A stretch of DNA of 64,000 nt from Bradyrhizobium sp. CCBAU 51765 (GTDB lineage: Bacteria; Pseudomonadota; Alphaproteobacteria; Rhizobiales; Xanthobacteraceae): assembly GCF_015291725.1 (NCBI RefSeq), contig NZ_CP030038.1:5507001-5571000 (forward strand), given 5' to 3'. Position numbers and translations under genes: made by a program. The notes under the pieces were generated by a model. That model was not told the DNA's origin and did no database searches. It was given only the letters and a program-made list of their open reading frames with translations. Shown piece by piece: positions 35,244 through 42,063 of the stretch; the stretch's first letter is position 1, and each line of letters begins with the position of its first letter.

Positions 35244-36521
35244 ATGACCAAAGCGCTCGAGGGCGTTCGCATTCTCGACTTCACCCACGTCCAGTCCGGA
35301 CCGACCTGCACGCAGCTGCTGGCCTGGTTCGGGGCCGACGTGATCAAGGTGGAGCGTCCGGGCGTGGGTGACATCACCCGCGGCCAGCTGCAGGACATCC
35401 CGAACGTGGACAGCCTGTATTTCACCATGCTCAACCACAACAAGCGCTCGATCACGCTCGACACCAAGAACCCCAAGGGCAAGGAAGTCCTCACCGAGCT
35501 GATCAAGCAGTGCGACGTGCTGGTCGAGAATTTCGGCCCCGGCGTGCTCGACCGCATGGGCTTCCCCTGGGAGAAGATTCAAGCGATCAACCCGAAGATG
35601 ATCGTCGCCTCGATCAAGGGCTTCGGCCCCGGACCGTACGAAGACTGCAAGGTCTATGAGAACGTCGCGCAGTGCACCGGCGGCGCCGCCTCCACCACCG
35701 GCTTCCGCGACGGCTTGCCGCTCGTCACCGGCGCGCAGATCGGCGATTCCGGCACCGGCCTGCATCTGGCGCTCGGCATCGTTACCGCGCTCTATCAGCG
35801 CACCCACACCGGCAAGGGCCAGCGCGTCACCGCCGCGATGCAGGACGGCGTGCTCAACCTCTGCCGCGTCAAGCTGCGCGACCAGCAGCGCCTCGCCCAT
35901 GGACCGCTCAAGGAATACAGCCAGTTCGGCGAAGGCGTGCCGTTCGGCGACGCCGTGCCGCGCGCCGGCAACGATTCCGGCGGCGGCCAGCCCGGCCGCA
36001 TCCTGAAGTGCAAGGGCTGGGAGACCGATCCCAACGCCTACATCTATTTCATCACCCAGGCTCCGGTCTGGGAGAAGATCTGCGACGTGATCGGCGAGCC
36101 GAGCTGGAAGACCGACCCGAACTACGCCAAGCCGGCGGCCCGCCTGCCGCGCCTCAACGAGATCTTCGCCCGCATCGAGCAATGGACGATGACGAAGACA
36201 AAATTCGAGGCGATGGAGATCCTCAACAAGGACGACATCCCCTGCGGCCCGATCCTGTCGATGAAGGAGATCGCCGAGGACCAGTCGTTGCGCGCCACCG
36301 GCACCGTGGTCGAAGTCGACCACCCCACCCGCGGCAAGTACGTCTCGGTCGGCAACCCGATCAAGCTGTCGGATAGCCCGAGCGACGTGCAGCGCTCCCC
36401 GCTGCTCGGCGAGCACACCGACGAGATCCTGCGCTCGGTGCTCGGCTTCAGCGACCACCAGGTCGCCGAGATCCACAAGTCCGGCGCACTCGACCCGCCG
36501 CAGAAGCAGGCCGCGGAGTAA
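35244..36521 (+). CDS. frc: Formyl-CoA:oxalate CoA-transferase
   Basis: The 425-residue class III CoA-transferase moves CoA from formyl-CoA to oxalate, regenerating oxalyl-CoA for Oxc. It begins MTKALEGVRILDFTHVQSGPTCTQLLAWFGADVIKVERPG. The catalytic aspartate lies in TGAQIGDSGTGLHLALGI (near residue 169), and the glycine-rich loop that covers the active site corresponds to AGNDSGGGQPG near 258. Length equals the O. formigenes enzyme (428). A strong terminator follows at 36545, so the gntR-oxc-frc unit ends here. Confidence 0.96.
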   Translation: MTKALEGVRILDFTHVQSGPTCTQLLAWFGADVIKVERPGVGDITRGQLQDIPNVDSLYFTMLNHNKRSITLDTKNPKGKEVLTELIKQCDVLVENFGPGVLDRMGFPWEKIQAINPKMIVASIKGFGPGPYEDCKVYENVAQCTGGAASTTGFRDGLPLVTGAQIGDSGTGLHLALGIVTALYQRTHTGKGQRVTAAMQDGVLNLCRVKLRDQQRLAHGPLKEYSQFGEGVPFGDAVPRAGNDSGGGQPGRILKCKGWETDPNAYIYFITQAPVWEKICDVIGEPSWKTDPNYAKPAARLPRLNEIFARIEQWTMTKTKFEAMEILNKDDIPCGPILSMKEIAEDQSLRATGTVVEVDHPTRGKYVSVGNPIKLSDSPSDVQRSPLLGEHTDEILRSVLGFSDHQVAEIHKSGALDPPQKQAAE

Positions 36522-36544
36522 GCCAAACCGCCTCGAGTACAACG

Positions 36545-36573
36545 AAAGGGCCGCCCGAAGGGGCGGCCCTTTT
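36545..36573 (+). terminator. Rho-independent terminator after frc
   Basis: GGGCCGCCC and GGGCGGCCC form a perfect 9-bp GC-rich stem with a GAAG loop, followed by TTTT. It lies 24 nt after the frc stop codon. The A-run before the stem also permits function in the reverse direction, for the convergent minus-strand gene at 36758. Confidence 0.88.
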
Positions 36574-36757
36574 GCTTGCGAACGCCCTACGGTCGCCGGC
36601 GCCAACTAAGAACTGAAAAACAACCCCATGCACAGTAGCTAACCCTTTGGGCACGAAGTTACTTCTTATTTTTCGAAACGATCTTTGACCCGTCGGGCAA
36701 AACAGGGGTATTATATCATCATCCGGAGCAGCAAACGTCCTGCCAGTTGCGCGAGGC

Positions 36758-37726
36758 TCAACGCCCTCCGATCTGCTCGCGAAAGAACTCCACCACTGCT
36801 GCGTCGAACTCGCGGTGAAAGGCCGTTCTGTCAAAGCCTTGGGGATCGGTGCATACCTGCGGCCTATACGCTGCGAGCGCCGGCGTGCACGGCGGCAGAA
36901 ACGCATAATGACCGGCCGGCACGACGTGAATGTCTGGCTTGCCAGGCAGACTGCGGGTCACGTATGCGACGCCCGCCGCGTTGACGCCCCCGCCCCCCAG
37001 TTCGGATCGCCAGACCTGAAGGGGGATTCCGATGCCGGCCAGATTTTCGGGCGTGAATGAAAAGCTCACAGCGGGATCAACGATCGCTGCGGCCTTGATC
37101 CTTGCATCGTGCGGCGGATCGGCAGGAAACTGACCAGCGTGCAACTCCTCGCAGACGGTGGACTTGTTCTCTTCCTTACAATTGGGAGCAAATCTTCGAA
37201 AATCGGGCCGACCGCCGGCCAGAACCAGTCCGGTAAAGCCTCCCAATGAGAAGCCGAAGAAGCCAACCTTGGCAGGATCGATCGCGTCCCTGTCTTTCCA
37301 CTCCTGCAGCATGAAATCGAGCAGGCGGACCATATGCACCGGACGCGACGCCCAGACGGACATCCCGCGCGCCGACATGTCGTTGGTGTTGTTGCCAGGA
37401 TGATTGATTGCAGCAACGACGAAGCCGGCGTTCGCCAGCGCTTCGATGATGTCGAGATGAAGCGCGAAGTAGCCGCTGTTTCCGTGGGAGATGATGACCA
37501 GCGGCAGCTTTGCGCCCGCAACGGGACAGTCCTTCGCTCCCTCCAGCCGATCAACCGTGGGCACCGAAAGACGGCCAAGCGCCACATGCGTCGGCTCCGC
37601 CGCGCACGGATACCAGATCGCGCCCGACAGCGCCGGATCGGCGTCAAGCAACTGAATGCCCGCAGCCTCGGCCGGCGAGCCAAGGCAGCAGAGCGTGATG
37701 GCAAAAGCCCAGAGCGTGTTGCGCAA
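36758..37726 (-). CDS. Secreted alpha/beta hydrolase, dienelactone hydrolase-like
   Basis: The 322-residue protein has a signal peptide (MRNTLWAFAITLCCLGSPAEA) and an alpha/beta-hydrolase core. The oxyanion-side motif is LPLVIISHGNSGYFALH, and the nucleophile elbow is GFFGFSLGGFTG, with serine near residue 166; the late histidine is in VVPAGHYAFLPPC. Similar proteins are called predicted dienelactone hydrolases or PAF-acetylhydrolase-like esterases. The start appears to be TTG with GGGAG upstream. Cysteine pairs suggest disulphides in the periplasm. Substrate unknown. Confidence 0.82.
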   Translation of the reverse strand: MRNTLWAFAITLCCLGSPAEAAGIQLLDADPALSGAIWYPCAAEPTHVALGRLSVPTVDRLEGAKDCPVAGAKLPLVIISHGNSGYFALHLDIIEALANAGFVVAAINHPGNNTNDMSARGMSVWASRPVHMVRLLDFMLQEWKDRDAIDPAKVGFFGFSLGGFTGLVLAGGRPDFRRFAPNCKEENKSTVCEELHAGQFPADPPHDARIKAAAIVDPAVSFSFTPENLAGIGIPLQVWRSELGGGGVNAAGVAYVTRSLPGKPDIHVVPAGHYAFLPPCTPALAAYRPQVCTDPQGFDRTAFHREFDAAVVEFFREQIGGR

Positions 37727-37893
37727 CGAAAGCTCCCGCTGATTTCCCGCAGGAGTTGAACGAGAAAACGGTAGCGGAATTGTGGCTTCGTCTTGCCGAG
37801 CGGGGACACCTTGCCGCCGCTGCCGATGTTGAGGCAGAGTGGCCGCAAGAAGTCAGGGCTATCGCATATGACTGGTGGCGGCCTGCGCGAACG

Positions 37894-38027
37894 CCTCGTC
37901 CTTCGAGACGGCGCTCATGCGCCTCCTCAGGATGAGGCTCATCGGCGTCAGTGCGCGTTGAAACTGCTGCCGCGCACTCCGTCCTCGTCCTGAGGAGCCC
38001 GCCTCAAGCGGGCGTCTCGAAGGATGG
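37894..38027. repeat. Pair of inverted palindromic repeats, CCTCGTCC...GAGACG family
   Basis: Two copies, at 37894-37937 and 37984-38027, are inverted with respect to each other (CCTCGTCCTTCGAGACGGC versus CGTCTCGAAGGATGG and CCTCAGGATGAGG versus CCTCGTCCTGAGG). Each has its own inner hairpin, GCGCTCATGCGC-type in the first and GCCCGCCTCAAGCGGGC in the second. The paired arrangement resembles bipartite dispersed palindromes of Bradyrhizobium. It occupies most of the 352-nt gap between the hydrolase and the next gene. Confidence 0.8.
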
Positions 38028-38078
38028 CCGCGGGGAAAGCTCTCAAATGCGATAGCCCTGCGCAAAAGGGAGGTCAGC

Positions 38079-38765
38079 ATGGCACTGCTCGGCAAGGCCG
38101 CCGTCGCGATGTGGTGGAGCGTTCGCGCCGAGCAGCGCGACGAGTTCGGCGATTGGCACTCGCATGAGCATTTTCCGGAGCGGATGAGCATTCCCGGCTT
38201 CCGGCGGGGATCGCGCTGGAGCAGCACGACGGATGCCGAAGGCTTCTTCGTGCTCTACGAGCTCGAGCAATATGAGGTGCTCACGTCGAAGGGATATCTC
38301 GACCGGCTCAACGCGCCGACGCCATGGTCGACGAAGATGATGCCGCATCATCTCGGCATGGTGCGCAGCCAGTGCCGGATCGTGGCGAGCTTTGGCGGCG
38401 GCGTCGCGACCTCGCTGGCCACCATCAGGCTGTCGCCGCAAGCGGGACGCGCTGCAGAGCTGCAGGCGTACCTGCTCGATGCGCTCGGCGCCCTTGCATC
38501 GAAACCGGGACTGACGGGCGCTCACCTCCTCCTGACCGAAACACCAAAGACGAGTTCGCCCACCACGGAACAGAAGATCCGGGGAAAGGACGGCGCCGCC
38601 GACTGGATCGTGCTGTTGTCGGGTTACGACGCCGATGCCGTCGAGCGTGCCGTGATCGCGCAGTTGGGGTCATCGGTGCTTCATGCGGCAGGCGCTCAGA
38701 ATCACCCGACGGTTGGCCGCTACCGGCTGGCGTTCACGATGACGCCACAGGACGTGGCGATTTGA
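38079..38765 (+). CDS. Hypothetical protein with two ferredoxin-like (dimeric alpha/beta barrel) halves
   Basis: The 228-residue product has a good ribosome-binding site (GGGAGGTCAGC-ATG). WWSVRAEQRDEFGDWHSHEHFPERMSIPGFRRGSRW near the N-terminus is typical of a dimeric alpha/beta barrel protein (EthD- or NIPSNAP-like), and a second similar half follows from about residue 110 (ATIRLSPQAGRAAELQAYLLDALG and TGAHLLLTETPKT). The conserved histidines of the first half may bind metal or substrate. No enzyme name can be given. It stands alone between the repeat and a convergent cytochrome gene. Confidence 0.7.
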   Translation: MALLGKAAVAMWWSVRAEQRDEFGDWHSHEHFPERMSIPGFRRGSRWSSTTDAEGFFVLYELEQYEVLTSKGYLDRLNAPTPWSTKMMPHHLGMVRSQCRIVASFGGGVATSLATIRLSPQAGRAAELQAYLLDALGALASKPGLTGAHLLLTETPKTSSPTTEQKIRGKDGAADWIVLLSGYDADAVERAVIAQLGSSVLHAAGAQNHPTVGRYRLAFTMTPQDVAI

Positions 38766-38820
38766 GGCAGGGCCGGCCTGGCGAAAGCCGCTGGCACGGG
38801 CGGCTCGCATCCTGGCTCAG

Positions 38821-41226
38821 CTATCGCTTGAGGTCCCTGATGAGGTTCGTCAATCGTGGATCGTCAGGCCGGAGGAGCGCCAGTCGCTCGGCGTAACCAA
38901 GCGCGGCAGCGATGTCTCCCTTCTCCCTGCTGAAGTTCAGAGCGGCTGAAAGCAGCTCGGGATTGTTGGGATGTCCGCGCAGACTCTGGTCCAGCACAGA
39001 AAGCGCATCGTCGCGCCGACCCATTCCGTTCAGCCCTACAGCATAGACGTAGGCGTACCGTATTTGGCCGGGGTCAAGCGAGGCAGCCCGACGCAGCTCG
39101 TCGAGCGCCTCCTCGCTGCGCTTCATGCGCACGAGTGTCAGACCAAGCGCGTGGTGGAGGGATGCGTCCTGCACCGACGCGGAGAGCGCTTCACGCAGGA
39201 CTTTCTCCCCGTCGCTGTCGCGTCCGAGCTGCCGGTACAGGTCGGACAGGTTGATGGCGGCCGCCGCGAACCAGGGATCGAGCCTGAGGGCGGCGCGGTA
39301 TTCCGCCTCCGCCGCGCCGGCATTGGCCTGGCGCACGAAGAAGTTGCCAAGCGCCGTGCGCGCTTCCGGCCGATCAGCGTTCAGCTTCTGCACAGCGACG
39401 AATTCGGCAGCCGCCCGCGCGAACCTGTCGCGATCGACCGCTGGCTGGCGCGCTGGAGGCACCACGGCCAGAAGTTCGGCGGCGCGAATGCGCACACCAC
39501 GCACGGCATCGCCCAGCCGCGGCGAGGCGAGCGGCCAGAGCTGATCGGGGAGCACACCGTCAAGCCGATCGAGCGCGCCGAGCCTCACGAGCGGATCGGG
39601 ATCGGAAAGCCCGCGCCGGACCAGATCGAGAATTGGTTCGGGAAGCTCCGCCAGCGCGCTGGCCCGGACGATACCGGGAGCGTCGGCCGATTCGGCGACC
39701 GCGGCAAGTTGCGCTTGCGCGTCGGCAGCTTCGCTCCAGGCCGCATGAAACGCACGCGCATAGGTCTGATGGCCGCGCCGCTCCGGCCCGAACCAGCCCT
39801 CGATCTGTTGCGCCGCCCAGGCTGCCGGCTTGTCGGGATGGCAGTCGTTGCACGCATTCGGTGCGCCCGTCTGCACCGAGAGGTCTGGGCGCGGAACGCG
39901 GAAGCCGTGGTCGTGGCGGCGATCGACGACCATGTAGCGTCGCTCGGGCATGTGGCAGGACGGGCAACCGAGCGGCGGCGAGACATGGGCGTGGTGCCGG
40001 TGCGCCGCGGATTCATATTTGGCGGGCGCATGACACTGCGAACAAACGCCGTCTCCGGGCGCCTTCAACGTTGCGCTGTGCGGGTCGTGGCAGTCGCTGC
40101 AGGTCACGCCCTTGGCGAACATCCTGCTCTGTTTGAACGCCGCGTAATTGTAGGTCTCCTCGTCGTCGCGCATCTGGCCGTCGGCATGAAAGCGGTGGCG
40201 GTCGAGCAGCGATACGCGGTGTGTGTCGGAGAGCGGCCGGCCCGGTATCCAGTCGTCCGAAAGCTGCCCGCGGCGCGCGTGGCAGCGCCCGCAGGTTTCG
40301 ACCTCCTTGCGCAGGGCCGGCGCCGGCGCGCTGCGCGCCGGCGTCAATGTGCCGGCGGAGGCGGACCATGTGATGCCGGTGCGCTCGTCGAAGCGCACCA
40401 GCAGGCCGTTATCGGCCTCGCGCGTCGCCGGCTTGCCGTGCGCCCAGGCGACGTGGCGCGAGCCGGCACCGTGGCACGCCTCACAGCCGACGCTGATCTC
40501 GGAAAAGGTGGTCGCGAACCTGTCCCGGTCGGCATTGTAGCCCTTGCGCACATCAGTCGAATGGCATTCCGCACACATGAAATTCCAGTTCTGGTTCAGC
40601 TTCGTCCAATGCAGGGGATCGCTGCTGGTGATGGCGCTCTCCGGGTAGAGATGAAACCAGCGCTGACCGCCCTGCTCTTTTGGCCGCGTGTCCCAGGCGA
40701 TGGACAGAGCCTGGACGCGGCCATCTGGGAATTCGATCAGATATTGCTGCAGCGGATCGATGCCGAAGGCGTATTTCACCTCGAAGGTCGCGAGCTTGCC
40801 GTCGGGCCCATCGGTCTCGACCAGGAACTTGCCCTCCTTGCGGAAGAAGCGCGAGCGGGTGCCGGCATAGTCGAACGTCGCGTCGTTGAAATCGCCGCGC
40901 ACAGACTGCGCCGTCGCGTGATCCATGGCGCGGCGGTGCTGCGAGGTCCGCCAGAGTCTTGCCTCTGTTTCGTGACAGCCGGCGCAGGACTCGCTGCCGA
41001 CGAAAGCCATTTCGGCAGGCGCTGAGGTCTGGACGGGAGCCTTCAATGGTTCGAACCACAGCAGTCCGACAGCGATCGCGGCAGCAACTGCGCTCGCACC
41101 GACGATCCAGTGCCTCATGGTCTTGTGAGGGACTGACCGCGGCTGCGGCGCCGATTTCACTGGTTCGGGCGCTGGCGCCTTGCGGAGCTGGTGATCCCTG
41201 CGGTTCTTTCGCGAGCCACGTGCCAC
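38821..41226 (-). CDS. Multihaem cytochrome c with eight CxxCH sites, HEAT-like and TPR domains
   Basis: The 801-residue protein has a basic N-terminus, a membrane anchor (MRHWIVGASAVAAAIAVGLLWF) and a periplasmic part. Eight haem-binding motifs are present in order: CAGCH, CAECH, CEACH, CGRCH, CSDCH, CSQCH, CPSCH and CNDCH, between residues about 85 and 455. Then comes a HEAT-like stretch (LSDPDPLVRLGALDRLDGVL) and from about 620 several tetratricopeptide repeats (TALGNFFVRQANAGAAEAEYRAALRLDP). The arrangement resembles cytochrome c554/NrfA-like multihaem proteins fused to TPRs. It probably passes electrons in the periplasm, with TPRs binding a partner. The start is a GTG at 41226. Confidence 0.88.
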   Translation of the reverse strand: MARGSRKNRRDHQLRKAPAPEPVKSAPQPRSVPHKTMRHWIVGASAVAAAIAVGLLWFEPLKAPVQTSAPAEMAFVGSESCAGCHETEARLWRTSQHRRAMDHATAQSVRGDFNDATFDYAGTRSRFFRKEGKFLVETDGPDGKLATFEVKYAFGIDPLQQYLIEFPDGRVQALSIAWDTRPKEQGGQRWFHLYPESAITSSDPLHWTKLNQNWNFMCAECHSTDVRKGYNADRDRFATTFSEISVGCEACHGAGSRHVAWAHGKPATREADNGLLVRFDERTGITWSASAGTLTPARSAPAPALRKEVETCGRCHARRGQLSDDWIPGRPLSDTHRVSLLDRHRFHADGQMRDDEETYNYAAFKQSRMFAKGVTCSDCHDPHSATLKAPGDGVCSQCHAPAKYESAAHRHHAHVSPPLGCPSCHMPERRYMVVDRRHDHGFRVPRPDLSVQTGAPNACNDCHPDKPAAWAAQQIEGWFGPERRGHQTYARAFHAAWSEAADAQAQLAAVAESADAPGIVRASALAELPEPILDLVRRGLSDPDPLVRLGALDRLDGVLPDQLWPLASPRLGDAVRGVRIRAAELLAVVPPARQPAVDRDRFARAAAEFVAVQKLNADRPEARTALGNFFVRQANAGAAEAEYRAALRLDPWFAAAAINLSDLYRQLGRDSDGEKVLREALSASVQDASLHHALGLTLVRMKRSEEALDELRRAASLDPGQIRYAYVYAVGLNGMGRRDDALSVLDQSLRGHPNNPELLSAALNFSREKGDIAAALGYAERLALLRPDDPRLTNLIRDLKR

Positions 41227-41263
41227 GTCTGCTTACTGCTCCAGCCGTTCACCGCCAATCGGC

Positions 41264-41716
41264 CTATACGTGAAGGTCATTGTCGTGAAGCGCAATCCTG
41301 GTTTCGCGCGCCAGATCGACGAGGGCGGCGCTGAACATCAGCATGGCCGCCATGAACAGGATCGCCACGCCGTATTCGTGTGCGATCTGCAGGAGCGCGC
41401 TGACGAATGCAACGAAGATGATGAGCGCCGTGAGGATTGCTGCGACGACGGAGCAGAACAGCGACCGGTTCAGAAGCCGCGCCCTTTCCCGAAGCCGCGG
41501 CAGATCGGCTTTCAGGAAGACCCTTGCAGAATCGCCTGCGGGAATGCCGTTGATGAACTGCGAGCGGTCGATCACTCGGTTAACCCGTGAAATCACGACC
41601 GAGATGAACGCAGCGACCGCCCCTAGCAGGAATGCCGGAGCTGCGACATTGGCGATGATGCGGCCAAGCTCGTCGATCGAAGGTGTGATCGGGATCAGAT
41701 CGGTTACGCTTTGCAT
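41264..41716 (-). CDS. DUF2721 family membrane protein
   Basis: The 150-residue protein has three hydrophobic segments (ANVAAPAFLLGAVAAFISVVISR; LFCSVVAAILTALIIFVAFVSALL; GVAILFMAAMLMFSAALVDLARE) and the short conserved stretch SRVNRVIDRSQFI of DUF2721 proteins. It lies 37 nt upstream of the cytochrome gene on the same strand and could be in its operon. Function unknown. Confidence 0.8.
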   Translation of the reverse strand: MQSVTDLIPITPSIDELGRIIANVAAPAFLLGAVAAFISVVISRVNRVIDRSQFINGIPAGDSARVFLKADLPRLRERARLLNRSLFCSVVAAILTALIIFVAFVSALLQIAHEYGVAILFMAAMLMFSAALVDLARETRIALHDNDLHV

Positions 41717-41746
41717 GTCACCGCCGTTCGATGCTGGCGCGCTTCG

Positions 41747-42025
41747 TCACGGCAGTGGTTCGACCTTGGCGGCCATGTCGGGCGCACGGCTCACCCGATA
41801 GCTCGCATTGCTGCATCGGAGCACCCAGACCGCATGATCGGCCCTCGAGCGCGCGGTGTCCTTCGTCGCGCCGAGCGCCTTGTCACACGTAAACCCCTGC
41901 GAACGGATCTGTGCGGCGAGCATGTCCTGCACCGTCTCCGCCGCGCCCTGCGCGGCAGCGCGGCCGACAGTCAGAGCGCCGATCAGTGCAAGCGCTGAAA
42001 GGAAGATCCAACGGCCGTTTGTCAT
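41747..42025 (-). CDS. Small secreted hypothetical protein
   Basis: The 92-residue product has a signal peptide (MTNGRWIFLSALALIGALTVGRAAAQG) and two cysteines (FTCDKAL and VLRCSNASYRV) that could form a disulphide in the periplasm. The C-terminal half (DHAVWVLRCSNASYRVSRAPDMAAKVEPL) has the pattern of short alphaproteobacterial exported proteins of unknown role. It sits between the DUF2721 gene and the arylsulfatase gene on the same strand, with 38 nt to the sulfatase. Confidence 0.65.
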   Translation of the reverse strand: MTNGRWIFLSALALIGALTVGRAAAQGAAETVQDMLAAQIRSQGFTCDKALGATKDTARSRADHAVWVLRCSNASYRVSRAPDMAAKVEPLP

Positions 42026-42063
42026 GAGCTTCTCCGATTGCACATCGCGTGCATCTGGCCGAA

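Noticed and set aside
36660..36757. GACCCGTCGGGCA-containing stretch as a regulatory site or RNA
   Set aside because: It resembles sequence often seen in Bradyrhizobium gene ends, but I cannot show a paired arm or a second copy here, so it is not listed as a repeat.
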